A stretch of DNA of 64,000 bases from Ruminococcus sp. AF31-8BH (GCF_003460605.1 NZ_QTVN01000002.1:124001-188000); one strand, 5' to 3'. Shown: positions 10,401 through 17,528, numbered from the stretch's first letter. The notes: generated from the sequence alone by a model not told the origin. Numbers and translations are program-made.

Positions 10401-12778
10401 CTGATGCAAATGCATTGAATACAGCTTCAACTCAACGCGTTACTGTGACTGCAGATGTGTATAAACATAAAGTAGACGGGCAGGGGAATGATAAATTTGT
10501 AAAAAATGAAAATGAAAAAGCGGCGCTTGAAGTAAAGGAAGATAGTAAAAAGCAAATCAGTTTTTCAACTACAACGGATTATGATAATGAAAAAGATCGT
10601 TTTACATTGCTGACTGTAACATTTACAGAGTTGGAGGCAGATGGAAAAACGGCACATAATTACAGAGTGCTTGTTCCTATTCTTGTTCGCCGTATGCTTG
10701 AAATTGATTTTACTGCAACGTTGACTTACGGTACAGATTTCAGAAGTGAGGATTACAGTGAATTAGACTCCCATGTATTGGAAAGCTTTGGAAGCTCTAT
10801 TACCGGATATCTGACCTATACGTACAATAGTGCGGAGGGGAAATATACGGATTATGGATGGGAGAGTTATATCAATGCTGGTGGTAATGTGGCAGATTCT
10901 ATGGAGAAATCTGTGCGTTTTACCATGAATACTCCAGCGGCTCTTCCGAAAGGAACTCAGCTGACGCTTGTGGAAGGTTCGACAAAAAGGGCATATTATT
11001 ATACTGCTGACGGTTCTGAAAAAAATGATGGGAAAGGTATTAATGTTCCAATGAGCAGTTTTACAGATTCTTCAGGAGAAAAATATCAGGCACCAAGCAT
11101 CGGTGAGTTGATGAATGTAACTGCAACCTCTGGAGACAATAATATTTTTGTGAAAGTGGATGAAACTGGTAAGCCTGAGGAAAGTCCAAAGGATGATGTG
11201 ACCTATTCAAAACCAACAGTAAAAGTCAAGAACCACAAAGGCGAGTATGAGTATTATCGTCTGGCAGATTCTAAGCTGGGTGAGAAAGGTGCGTACACAA
11301 TAAAAATTGATGAGAGCGGTCTTAAAGATGATACAACAAGCAAGGTAAAGGAAACCTATTATCTTGTGATCACCGTACCGGAAGGTGCCGGCTCAACATG
11401 GAATGGTTCCATACAGACAGCAATGACAAGCAAAATACCATATCAGCTGCATTATCGTACTTTAAAAGATAATAAGGAAGATGGCCATGGTAATACCGCC
11501 AGCACTTATGTGATTTCTAGTGGTTATCAGCAGACATTGGAAGAGGTAAATGTAAATGCATTTTCGAAAAAAGTCAGTGCGGCTGATTCAGTTATGAAAG
11601 TGGATGTAAGAGATTCCGTTATTTTCCCCAATGATCAGGTATACAATGATTCGGATGAGTTATATCTGAGATTTGTTGGAGGTTTACAGAAAACAGTTGA
11701 CAAGAGGTCTTCTACAGAGCAGTTCCCAAGTGGAACTACGGGGAAAGCATATTTTTATGTTTATAAAGAAAATGAAAAATCCAGGACATACTATCAATAT
11801 AAAAGTGGAACCTGGAGTGAGAAGGGAACAGAAGAAGTAGCTGCAGTAAGTTATACTTGGACATCTACCGGGGGAAATATGGAGTTGCCATTGTCAACTG
11901 ATGGAACGATAAAAAATGCAATTAGCCTACAGGCTGTCCGTAAATTGGTGCAAGGTAACCAAAACACTGGTACAAGTAATTTTTATGTAGAAGTTCGAAT
12001 GGATGCATCAATTCCAGCTTCAGGACTGGATGTAATTCCAGAAGCTAAAATGAGTGAAAACAGTGGTCTGCCAAACGACTATACGAAACTGCTATATTCC
12101 TCTCAGATTTCTACAGAAAGTCAGAGCATTACTTATAGTACAAACCGAAGCATTGTGCCACATACAACGACGGCATATTATCGTGAGGAACCTGCTGGTG
12201 CCAAGCTTACTTATGACGCAGATCAGATTGGACAATTGGGAATCAACCTGTTAGATTTGCAGTATTTAGATGGATCCAAAACGCACTCCTTGATTGATAC
12301 CACTGCAGTTTATGATCTGTCAGCAATGAAAAACCTGGACGAAGCATTGAAAAATTCCAGTGGAATTAAATTTACTTTAAGTCTTTTGCCAAAAAATAAG
12401 GAAAGTAGTTTTGAAGATTACCAGACTGCGGCTGAAAATGCTAATGCTTATCTGGATGTGGAATTAAATTCCAAAGAATCAGGAATTGTAAATTATGCAA
12501 AGGGAGTCTGGTCCTGGATTGTTCCGCAATCAAGCTACTGGGCCAATAATAATGTGGTAAAAAGTTCAGTTTTTGACGGAAGCCTTTTGACACAATTGAT
12601 TCGGTTAAAGGTTAATATAAGCAATGTACAGTCAGACGGGCATTATTATTCAAATTATAAAGTTGTACTTAGCGCAGAAATTTTGAATAAAGATGATAAT
12701 ACAATAACAGATACCCGCCAAACAGATAACATCATCTATACCCTTGCACGAATCAAACCGGAGTTTGTACTGCCGTAA
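1499..12778 (+). CDS. giant secreted GLUG-repeat adhesin-like protein (~3,760 aa)
   Basis: I place the start at GTG 1499, nine bases after GGAGGA (1484-1489), rather than at the in-frame ATG 1469, which has no ribosome binding site and would put charged residues before the signal peptide. The N-terminus MKIIKKILAMILAMNLMIG is a clear export signal, followed by an acidic Ser/Glu/Asp-rich linker (to about residue 300). The body contains about 28 GLUG-like motifs counted by eye (AGGLVGLMGKG, GGLVGCLEQGS, AGGIIGFSTASG), typical of repetitive beta-helix adhesins. The last ~850 residues are non-repetitive beta-rich domains. No LPXTG-like sorting signal or C-terminal membrane anchor is present; the protein simply ends RIKPEFVLP. 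AT-rich compared with the core genes downstream. Confidence 0.8.
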   Translation: MKIIKKILAMILAMNLMIGILPINILEISASSEEQNEEYVETEEQTPSETEEGFDDFTSDGKSETEDESGITSSDNADFFSEGSTENTDSLSGQNSDENGFFSEEDGSAEIEESNTDPQVSETALGTTLDLNKFSNYNANTNTITIDREKEDFARLLILLSNCDPNQIQKLNIIIRYSGDADVTETNKIPANYDISSFYKGDSVQSVADDTEEVTDTDSQDFSDESSSEISGEDVVPENIEDAIEEITTDLGGSETVPDGGNEENVAVNSGSTSEIQDIVPEENPVEAQSAVLTSQEYTFQGIGTADVPFEGTITGQINSLKIDHAFFGGLSSKATVSLGNAVLEWCGDGTQPMIVGVYQFASSGVHSLPIAVKYGDKMTSMGSLIGIVQASSGFENETLNIGNSIVNYGSKKVVLSSATGNAGIICNTLKSGNICLDGYVFPSIGYSVASTAEYNSGDALAAGNAGGVVGVMCENTALTVKQSITVPDNIEITSANGNAGGLVGLMGKGTQIITAAGVTLTMTGPIVKGGISAGGIAGTATNATFTGDSVAWGVTSPVAAGSTSQANAGGFIGHYILEGTTDSTMEDSFPSCISLTGPHAAAKGRSGNAGGYFGYLEISGQGLVTYTIAGTDKDNKQTIDSTHDSDSAQGNAYGAVAGKITSDNIASTISIKNVIITSSYKDKVTYHGGLVGELGTVDKKEKSVYLDAENVDITVTNPYGDDGKVGFGGLVGCLEQGSILKAHGEVKVVTAGTDPCIWQGGGVIGRAEDGSVLELSGLTDLSGANYAGNRPNVGWLVGYQSNALIYARGDGIGSGWTYKRGSDTKKNKEYVNDIANYGQVIRLNTQEDISENGSHLTPALITIEDNHTVKLKKPSTPWKGIITLSSADDFALLSIMWNSRGIFCADSEIRAWTDLGNKTIEVSADIDLTGSGIGGLSRDTYSDTAYDVFSGTFKGNGHKITLAIGETFGYKKDKKAFENQAGCGIVYAMRNYHAAQGLFVKTNKATIQNLIIDGKINFSNAVSSIKAGGIAAYSLSTENNPTVLSQVTVQESIYAECAGTNLMAVGGMYGIGASGSLELKTDNNLVNYAAPQITLKNVANRGSYVHAGGVLGEINSGFKLAVNGLTVGNSETESEKQSFITTDANDYAYVGGLVGVVQDSSSVNHWMEIRRLVFDGFRIEATEATEACGGLFGGLWANVGVYFMGENDDADGEYTNTKLIVKNSVINAPNTSGVGGLAYRSSGIWEIRDKGIDIQGLEIHAKSDVGLLVCHGEGGKASISGSDIPFGALYLNTTKYWENSYLLATDNNISVSQGGIFDEFVAYTATSANEITANGKNGVISLATTSSGNGRVGVEEDSPNCTTYKNRTVYGQSHKANGCSRYYYDLDQCLSDVKSSGNGDNRMVDTQQELLLWSVYRYANDNIKNYFAKKSDNAQFGDISNTRTVAVIGTNLSSTELNLDMRKYSYYPINLNSGVTIQNAKITFYNQEIESAETTVGNKTTQGIETDHSQHYTMHCGLFLSQTSGDTTVSVEKVSFSGSIGKVNNSSSGMLFSGTVFGSVDNTTQHIAAVSLKKVTLDGLKVNNCGDDYAPLLINSMNSYSTLDVDTVKTVNYTLGTAVASSLFGNIGSTDSKQMNLSFRNILLPDKKAGGNDGIFSHATLLESFVHDGASSVATYNFYMGDEWKNGTYAHEVTYGKEITDSTEYGGMQLWYYDEENYGTDSNRVHTETNNLIGFSSSSYLPYVCKGYSENDKSHEIKVNQRVADITHGCGTYGHPYKITTEREMTILSEYMATGKPSQDWRVTITGNQSAQHTGYTDYDYTGDKTYQFDGTRWVQVKNDKTDGKDNWQKVLDSSNNEITLDKDFMRQYLLNAYYDLQGTEVTQGTETVHQLNLTNFGGFGIATNPFRGVLTSTTNTTVVLSGPSTSNGLIPYSYGSVVKNLTVSYKLSEGKGKELSYDGTNSFVYYPSVSFGGVIGCVLGGDNIIDNVTVNIDAGWLTISGAKKHLIQVGGYVGSVSGGGVIFRNIPAGTGLDTGKVEGITEGNAYASMYVNPYVGRVLDGFAFYEKTSANNSELASLENTDKNYKINTLETADTGCVTYSNSAVTVNDAQGLLILSAAINSGATSVGNNNAYSKTPNTPYETSDKSATYTFAGSYGKIRNAAYSNIGGDVPGNEATSVNKDELTVPGSSNLPYLIQKYCSANGSVFNLSESSGKSIVLNNGTYDMTIYGSGYQGLTARYASSAILSGASPNAKGIVPELASFNGNDNTIILNMQVNEYVDDDYHAASVGGVFNLLRVGKSGCSVSNLTINGNSTGFVSLRYYTSGGAETPADENILYKNSVGVGGFAGATSSISAGNDKDFSASAKFAGISIQKLNIYGPQNAGGLLGSAKKTVRTNKNIAATGIVLLLEPDSKAASIGSQIENSSYKNISVTAPTAAGGFVGYIDNDAKSSLMNTDTTEMIVGQASQIGTTEKAPTYAGGAFGYIKASLYVNSGTDTSGSYKNMKLQTVKAIATQCAGGYIGKIEGTSNINQAIYEGLGDSSVKDIFVNSSNYYAGGILGHSSGNCTISKCQIIQARIESHDNSDSGGIIGKTEGNNNSSTITECTVQQVSIISGKAGGIAGSTSSNLTVQGCMVQGSDDVVYEISGQQTAGGIIGFSTASGKKISIKQCKVKKMKMDSSFWGCGGLLGDVDWNAGLDTLFVFDCAIESSEVHGKTNDATAGGMVGDIRGKMIASNLLLNNVKIHSNLSNKVGMIIGLVDTKTLNIEVAGISIQGASAYYGNTETQSLSQLYGVVDNNQSVANRIKENSYFAFSDYSGSSLNSTTVGNNSDLLVANTILDIADPYVVTSPKNSISVYENDNATAESKYLYGDGASWTKADGEGVTTYTVKAEEIWDNRSKDTEGHYAYRNLSGISKFDFKSALSTYNANQTTKAKTDFPVLQITGGDTDNVVNYLDILTNGGFSDANALNTASTQRVTVTADVYKHKVDGQGNDKFVKNENEKAALEVKEDSKKQISFSTTTDYDNEKDRFTLLTVTFTELEADGKTAHNYRVLVPILVRRMLEIDFTATLTYGTDFRSEDYSELDSHVLESFGSSITGYLTYTYNSAEGKYTDYGWESYINAGGNVADSMEKSVRFTMNTPAALPKGTQLTLVEGSTKRAYYYTADGSEKNDGKGINVPMSSFTDSSGEKYQAPSIGELMNVTATSGDNNIFVKVDETGKPEESPKDDVTYSKPTVKVKNHKGEYEYYRLADSKLGEKGAYTIKIDESGLKDDTTSKVKETYYLVITVPEGAGSTWNGSIQTAMTSKIPYQLHYRTLKDNKEDGHGNTASTYVISSGYQQTLEEVNVNAFSKKVSAADSVMKVDVRDSVIFPNDQVYNDSDELYLRFVGGLQKTVDKRSSTEQFPSGTTGKAYFYVYKENEKSRTYYQYKSGTWSEKGTEEVAAVSYTWTSTGGNMELPLSTDGTIKNAISLQAVRKLVQGNQNTGTSNFYVEVRMDASIPASGLDVIPEAKMSENSGLPNDYTKLLYSSQISTESQSITYSTNRSIVPHTTTAYYREEPAGAKLTYDADQIGQLGINLLDLQYLDGSKTHSLIDTTAVYDLSAMKNLDEALKNSSGIKFTLSLLPKNKESSFEDYQTAAENANAYLDVELNSKESGIVNYAKGVWSWIVPQSSYWANNNVVKSSVFDGSLLTQLIRLKVNISNVQSDGHYYSNYKVVLSAEILNKDDNTITDTRQTDNIIYTLARIKPEFVLP

Positions 12779-12848
12779 AACAATACTGTGAATTGATCAG
12801 TTACGATGAGAAACAAAAGCAGGGAAATTGAAAATCATATTCAGAGAA

Positions 12849-12906
12849 GAATCCTCAGTCAGGATAAGTTGAATTAACAACTTTCTCCTGCCTGGGGATT
12901 TTTGTC
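12849..12906 (+). terminator. hairpin terminator after giant adhesin gene
   Basis: Arms AATCCTCAGTCAGG and CCTGCCTGGGGATT pair with one mismatch and wobble, an inner AAGTTG/CAACTT stem extends the hairpin, and TTTTT follows. It lies about 70 bp after the stop of the giant gene. Confidence 0.6.
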
Positions 12907-13138
12907 AGTGGAAAAGTATTGTAACAAATCCTTTCTTATGCTATGCTGTAAACTGGTATTAGCTTAGAACCCGATGTCTTGTACAGCGAGTTTTAACTGA
13001 TTCAAGCAAGTAGCGAATCGGATTGCGAATATCTGCTTGATTTGTTGCCATCACATATTCTTTTTCTTATCTGTTTTCTTGAAAATCTCCTCTGGAACTG
13101 TTATAATAAAACCTACGAATTTACGGAAAAGGTAAAAT
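12907..13138 (+). other. intergenic region upstream of the A1 gene
   Basis: About 230 bases with no credible open frame. Apart from the promoter at 13079-13107 I see only AT-rich sequence, including TTTCTTTTTCTT-like tracts that also occur upstream of the second copy of the gene pair, so homology between copies starts slightly before the promoter. Confidence 0.5.
13079..13107 (+). promoter_or_regulatory. sigma-A promoter of the A1-B1 pair
   Basis: TTGAAA (13079-13084), 17-bp spacer, TATAAT (13102-13107). The same promoter, including the CTGGAACTG-like spacer core, recurs at 17718-17746 before the second copy. Confidence 0.8.
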
Positions 13139-14170
13139 ATGTCAAATAAAGTAGAAATCACTAGAGCCTTTTTCAAACAGGCTCTAAGGGAGGGGGATTT
13201 CCGTCTAGCGGCTTCTGATATGAATTACGAGAACAATAGAAACCCAAAAGATACAAATTTATCTTCAGCCGAGATTACGCCGATCATGGTCAGCAGGGTA
13301 TCCCGCGAGAAGTCTCGTCAGCTTAAGCGGCGGTTCGCGACTGCTATTATCGCGTTATTTTTGACTTTTCTTGCAGTAGCATCCGCTACATATGCCTGGT
13401 ATATCTATAATACCAGCCGTCATACTACCAATGTACGTATGGCTGCCGGTGCAGGTGTGAATCTTCAGATTAGCAATGCTTATAATGGGACTTACGGTTC
13501 CGCAGCAGTTCTGGACAGCTTCGCGGGACAGCTGGTACCTGTATCTACGAACCGGATCACTGGCGGCTTTCAGAAGGTGCTTGGCTTCACGGAAGGCAAT
13601 AGCCAGTCTGGTCTTGTTGCCAGTATTTTCGGATCGGGGGAGCAGACAGATTATTATCATACCAGTTTATTCCTTCGGACAAATGGTTCTTCTACCGATA
13701 TTTATGTTTCTAATATCGGCTATGAAGACAGTGATGAAGCGAATCCTATTTCTTCAGCAATCCGTGTTGGCCTGGTGGTTCATCAGCCAGGACAGAATCA
13801 GTCCGTAGCTGGGGAATATATTTTTGAAATCAGTGATAAGAAAAATCCGGAAGCGGATTACAATACCGCAACAGGCGAGGAAGGATATGTTCTTAACAGT
13901 TCCAGCACGGATGGAAGTACAATATCCTTTTCCCCATATACATCAGCTTCCTACTGTGAATACGATCAGAGTACTGGAACCGTTACGCTGAAAAATAATT
14001 CTCTGAAGCTGTGTAACATTTCCGGAGCCGAAGATGGAACCGCCGGAACTCCGGTGGAGATTGAAATCTATATCTGGCTGGAAGGCTGTGATGAGGATTG
14101 TACACTTAATCTTTGCAGCCAGACATTACGAAATCTTGCAGTTTCTTTTGCAGGAGTAACAGAGCAATAG
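13139..14170 (+). CDS. TasA-like secreted protein, copy A1
   Basis: A 343-residue paralogue of the protein at 17788-18738. After a long basic cytoplasmic N-terminus it has a hydrophobic segment (about residues 67-85) ending in SATYAWYIYNTSRH, a SipW-type signal. The mature part is beta-rich and closes with IYIWLEGCDEDC, shared with its paralogues. Relative to copy A2, 27 residues are inserted just after the start codon; they are encoded by an 81-bp insert between two ATATG words (13139 and 13220) containing a 25-base palindromic repeat (13162-13186). Promoter and weak AAAAGG site lie before the first ATG, so I keep 13139. A fibre or envelope structural role is inferred. Confidence 0.75.
   Translation: MSNKVEITRAFFKQALREGDFRLAASDMNYENNRNPKDTNLSSAEITPIMVSRVSREKSRQLKRRFATAIIALFLTFLAVASATYAWYIYNTSRHTTNVRMAAGAGVNLQISNAYNGTYGSAAVLDSFAGQLVPVSTNRITGGFQKVLGFTEGNSQSGLVASIFGSGEQTDYYHTSLFLRTNGSSTDIYVSNIGYEDSDEANPISSAIRVGLVVHQPGQNQSVAGEYIFEISDKKNPEADYNTATGEEGYVLNSSSTDGSTISFSPYTSASYCEYDQSTGTVTLKNNSLKLCNISGAEDGTAGTPVEIEIYIWLEGCDEDCTLNLCSQTLRNLAVSFAGVTEQ
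13162..13186. repeat. 25-bp palindromic repeat inside the A1 coding sequence
   Basis: Arms TAGAGCCT and AGGCTCTA around a TTTTTCAAAC-type centre. The same 25 bases occur at 29673-29697, and the ends of the MITE-like element at 28282-28445 carry the same sequence. Here it is read in frame as TRAFFKQALR. Confidence 0.8.
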
Positions 14171-14200
14171 TACAAAAGAAAAAACAGGAAGGTGATGCCC

Positions 14201-14968
14201 GTGAGCGATGATATTAAAAATTTAAAAAAATCCTTTCATTTATCTGTTTTGTGGATTCTTTTGCTTATTGCAGTATTTACAGGTTCCACTTATGCATGGT
14301 TTTCTCTTACAGGGCTTTCTTCCACAAATGTAACACCTATGGCTGGAACCATTGGTACAGGAGACACAGTTCTCCTTATTTCTTCCAGTCAGAGCGGTCC
14401 CTTTGAAAAAAGCTGTGATCTGATCCTTTCTGGAAATCCGTCTTCTCTGAAGCCTGTTTCCACAGCAGATCTGGAGCACTTTTATAAAGGAACTGTCCAG
14501 AATAAAGAGGGGATTACCGTTCTTTATACAAGTGCGGATTCCCGGGTAAATCAGGATGCATTTCATGGCACCGTGTATCTGCAGTGCCAGAATGCATCTT
14601 GTAATGTATATTTTGACAAAGAAAAGCTGAATCTTGGAAGTGATGGACAGGCGTTGGCAGCTATGCGACTTGGACTGAAAATCACTACCGTAAAAGGAAC
14701 TCAGAAACTGATTTTTAAACTGGATGCTCTTGGCTCCACCGGCAGTGCGCAGACCAAAAGAACCATAGCACGAAGTCAGGCGGTTGTTTCTTCTGTGTCT
14801 TCCGCAGGGGAGCCATCTTATACAGACGATCCGTCTGTAAATATTTCAGATTATATGGCTCAGGCGGGAGCAAATGAAAATGAATACAATGCGGGAAACC
14901 AGTCATTGATGATCTTGGAAAAGGATGAAGTGGCTACCGAATATAATGAAGGTACCAGACCCCGGTAA
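14201..14968 (+). pseudogene. TasA-like secreted protein, copy B1, 3'-truncated
   Basis: The start is GTG 14201, placed by AGGAAGGTGA a few bases upstream and by the matching start in copy B2; the upstream in-frame codons are unlikely. The N-terminus has a hydrophobic segment ending STYAWFSLTGLSSTNV. The sequence follows B2 closely up to EKDEVA, then diverges to TEYNEGTRPR and stops, losing the terminal VEYWLYLEGCDEQC region present in all paralogues. The alien tail matches bases 17316-17349, the debris before copy 2, so the truncation looks like recombination with mobile-element sequence. It might still be made as a shortened protein. Confidence 0.7.
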
Positions 14969-14978
14969 ATATTTCTAA
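14945..14978 (+). repeat. short direct repeat x (copy 1) at the B1 truncation point
   Basis: About 33 bases, starting AATGAAGGTACCAGACC, recur at 17316-17349 with a single difference. The repeat marks the exact point where B1 leaves its homology with B2. Confidence 0.75.
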
Positions 14979-15002
14979 ATAGTCTAAAATTTTTATGAAT
15001 AA

Positions 15003-15040
15003 TACCGTGTAGAGGAGTTGCTTCTCTGCACGGTAAAAAG
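15003..15040 (+). terminator. hairpin after truncated B1
   Basis: ACCGTGTAGAG pairs with CTCTGCACGGT (one G-U), followed by an A-rich rather than U-rich tail, so termination activity is uncertain. Confidence 0.4.
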
Positions 15041-15160
15041 AAATACTTATCGAACTCTTTTGCAAACTGGCTTGAGTTCCTGTAGAGAGTTGTTTCATAT
15101 TGTGAAAAAGGCTCAAGTTGGAATGCTTTTGCAAATTAACGCAATGAAGCGTTTGCCATA

Positions 15161-15218
15161 AAAAAGAAAGCAAGAGAATTTCCCGCTATCTGACCGGGAA
15201 GTTCTCTTGCTTTCTTTT
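15161..15218. terminator. strong bidirectional terminator
   Basis: An almost perfect inverted repeat (AAAGAAAGCAAGAGAA and TTCTCTTGCTTTCTTT) with an inner CCCG/CGGG stem; A-run on one side and T-run on the other allow termination in both directions. Confidence 0.8.
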
Positions 15219-15278
15219 AATTATGGGTTTTATTCAGCTTCCGATACGTCTCCCATTCCGTCTCCGGAATTCCGAGTG

Positions 15279-15414
15279 CAGTCATTGCCTGCTCCATTTT
15301 TATTGAGTTGATTATTCGGACTGTGGGATCTATACATACCGCGTAATGCCGATATACATGGGAAAGAAGAAAGCTGACAGGGTATTTAAGCGTCTGCGGA
15401 AGAAAAAGGCAGCG
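15279..15414. repeat. 136-bp direct repeat y, copy 1
   Basis: Matches 17529-17664 over 136 bases with one substitution that I can see. It contains the start of a frame MPIYMGKKKADRVFKRLRKK that continues only here. Confidence 0.85.
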
Positions 15415-15560
15415 AGAGAACCCTGGGATGAATCAGATTTCGCACAGCTTTCCCTGACTCCGCTCATGGGCGGTAACAATGACAAGACTCGGACTGATGA
15501 TTATGGATGATGGAATTGAGCTTGGGCGAGAGCAGTTGATGAAAGAGTTGGGGATAAAAT
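15340..15560 (+). pseudogene. decayed Rpn/transposase-like protein fragment
   Basis: A frame reading MPIYMGKKKADRVFKRLRKK then REPWDESDFAQLSLTPLMGG is followed, after a stop and frameshift, by MMDDGIELGREQLMKELGIK. The LSLTPLMGG segment and the GIELGREQ-type tail resemble the C-terminal part of Rpn-family (PD-(D/E)XK, recombination-promoting nuclease/putative transposase) proteins that are numerous in Lachnospiraceae. The 5' part is missing. The family call is from memory of motifs and is tentative. Confidence 0.4.
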
Positions 15561-15602
15561 AGAACCAAATAGCATTGGTGCCAGTCCACAGTACCTATTT
15601 CT

Positions 15603-15657
15603 CAAGCAAGAGAACAACTTGCTGTGTTTGATCAAGGTGTTCTCTTGCTTGCTCTTT
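15603..15657. terminator. bidirectional hairpin terminator before the Fic gene
   Basis: CAAGCAAGAGAACAACTTG pairs with CAAGGTGTTCTCTTGCTTG, with a T-rich tail. It shares the GCAAGAGAA core with the terminator at 15161-15218. Confidence 0.7.
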
Positions 15658-15769
15658 TAGTTGTGGGTAAGTAAATATGTTCCAGAACTATCAAATGAGG
15701 CTGGTAGAGGGCAGAGTTCTCTGGCAGTTCTTTAGATACACCCGAAAATGCCGGAAAACTCCCTTCCTC

Positions 15770-16504
15770 CTACTGGTTGATTAGTCTTATATAAGAATCC
15801 AATTGCTTCTCTTCCAAATCGGCAATTAAATCTGTAAAAGGAACTAAATTCTCATTTACAGCATACTCTTCCAACGCACTATAATAATTCAGCCTGTTTT
15901 CTTTGGCAATCGATATAGGTAGAAAATCATTGGCCATCAGCTGGTAATTCATAAGCAGCCTTGATGTCCTGCCATTTCCGTCAATAAACGGATGAATTCG
16001 GACAAATTCTGTATGTGTCCAGGCGGCATATTCAATTGGATTTAACACTTTCTTTTTCCATTCAAGGTCTGCATAGAAATTTTTGATCTGAACATACATT
16101 GCATTTCCAGCTGGCGGAGTATGTCCAGCCCCACTGATTCTCACCTCCTGATTTCTGTAAATTCCACCTATCATAATATTCTCTGTTAATATAGCATGTA
16201 TCTCTTTTACAATACTCTCATCCAGAGTTTTTCTATCATTTATACAGCTTCTTATATAGCGGTAGGCTTTCTTGTGATTTACCACCTCATAAATTTCTCT
16301 TAGAGCCTTGCCTCCCACGGAAATCCCGTCTTCAAGAACCACCTTTGTTTCCATTAAAGTAAGCGTGTTTCCTTCTATGGCCGTAGAATTATGGGTATAT
16401 GTCAACTCAAAATCTTTCTCATAGGAAGACAGTGTTACAGAATCAATTTTGGCTTTCCCTCGATTGTATATGTTTTTCTTTTGTAGCAGTCGGTTTAATT
16501 CCAT
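15770..16504 (-). CDS. Fic-domain protein (predicted AMP-transferase)
   Basis: Fic proteins transfer AMP or another phosphorylated group to hydroxyls of target proteins. Of 244 residues, the catalytic loop HPFIDGNGRTSR (about residues 171-182) is complete, including the His, the acidic residue and both Arg. An N-terminal STAIEGN (residues 40-46) matches the (S/T)xxxE(G/N) inhibitory motif, so this looks like a self-inhibited Fic with the alpha-inh helix at the N-terminus. GAGGTGAC precedes the start. It stands alone, on the opposite strand, inside mobile-element debris; no antitoxin-like partner is visible. The target is unknown. Confidence 0.88.
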   Translation of the reverse strand: MELNRLLQKKNIYNRGKAKIDSVTLSSYEKDFELTYTHNSTAIEGNTLTLMETKVVLEDGISVGGKALREIYEVVNHKKAYRYIRSCINDRKTLDESIVKEIHAILTENIMIGGIYRNQEVRISGAGHTPPAGNAMYVQIKNFYADLEWKKKVLNPIEYAAWTHTEFVRIHPFIDGNGRTSRLLMNYQLMANDFLPISIAKENRLNYYSALEEYAVNENLVPFTDLIADLEEKQLDSYIRLINQ

Positions 16505-16608
16505 ATTTCATGTCACCTCGCAATAAAAACGGATTATCTTTTTGCTTTAACAATATCATACCATATGTTTTATTAATAAGCAAAAATAAAAAAGACTTTT
16601 ATATCTAA

Positions 16609-16643
16609 GTTAGCAACCACCAGTTCAACTGGTGGTTGCTAAC
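16609..16643. repeat. perfect 17-bp inverted repeat
   Basis: GTTAGCAACCACCAGTT and AACTGGTGGTTGCTAAC separated by one base. Without a T-run it is not an obvious terminator; such hairpins also mark ends of IS200/IS605-type elements, but no such transposase is seen nearby. Confidence 0.8.
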
Positions 16644-16687
16644 TAGAAAAATGTCATTCTTTTATTAACAAAAATATCGAAATAATA

Positions 16688-16716
16688 TTGACATATTAGA
16701 AAAGAAATGATACAAT
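16688..16716 (+). promoter_or_regulatory. sigma-A promoter upstream of Rpn fragment
   Basis: TTGACA (16688-16693), 17-bp spacer, TACAAT (16711-16716). Confidence 0.7.
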
Positions 16717-16787
16717 AAGTTTACACATCTGGGAAAGTTCTTAACAATTCTGTTGCTTAATCCCCACATGTCGAATAAAAATATGAC

Positions 16788-17234
16788 GTGGAGCCGGATC
16801 AGAATTCTGGCTCAAATAAAGTGAGAGTACTTCCAAAGAGAGTGCGTTACTATCATGCAATCATCGATGATCGCAGTCTGAAATCGGGCGAAGAACCGAA
16901 GAATCTGAAAAACGTGATTGTAATTTTCATCTGCTCTTACGATCCCTTTGGGCGGGATCGGATCTGGTATACGGTTCAGAACCGATGTATAGAAGAACCG
17001 GATGTTCCATACGATGATGGAGCGAAAACGATTTTTCTATACACTAGAGGAACAAAAGGTCAGGTGTCAGTAAAGTATATGAAACAGTTTGAGAGAGATA
17101 ATATGATGCGAGCTGAGGGAAGAGAAGAGGAGCGAAAAAATACGGAGAGAGAACATGCCCGGGCTGAAAGGGAGTGTGCTCGTGCAAATGCATTGGAGGC
17201 AGAACTTAAGCGGTTGAAGAGTAAAATGCTGTAG
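16788..17234 (+). pseudogene. Rpn family recombination-promoting nuclease/putative transposase, N-terminally truncated
   Basis: The sequence RVRYYHAIIDDRSLKSGE, VIVIFICSYDPFGRDRIWYT and DDGAKTIFLYTRG are hallmarks of the middle and C-terminal part of PD-(D/E)XK (PDDEXK_2/Rpn) transposase-like proteins. The usual N-terminal half with the nuclease residues is absent; the frame begins shortly after AAAATATGACGTGG at 16780 instead. The tail (about residues 100-148) is a charged coiled coil. A good promoter lies upstream, so a fragment may be expressed, but nuclease activity is not expected. Confidence 0.7.
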
Positions 17235-17315
17235 AGGTTAAGAAAATTCTATAAAGATATGCTGTGAAAGAATATACGTAGATGCCGAAATGTGGTTATC
17301 TGCGTATATTTTTTA

Positions 17316-17500
17316 AAATGAAGGTACCAGACCTCGGTAAATATTTCTTGCCCAGTACGTGTCAAAAGTAAGAACATACAAGAAAACGCTGAGTTTAAAC
17401 GAAACGGTAGAAAAAGCAGTGGAAGAATTGCGCGCTGACAATGCAGAAAAGGAACTTTTGGTTCTGAGAGAAAAGCTTACTTTGCTGCAAAACAAGTAGA
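17316..17500 (+). pseudogene. mobile-element protein remnant (repeat x copy 2 plus coiled-coil tail)
   Basis: Starts with the second copy of repeat x (17316-17349). A frame reading LAQYVSKVRTYKKTLSLN continues into a Glu/Leu-rich helix and ends at TAG 17498-17500, with no start codon or ribosome binding site. Probably the C-terminus of another transposase-like protein; the family is not identifiable. Confidence 0.4.
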
Positions 17501-17528
17501 AAATTATAACATTGGATTGTGATTAGGA

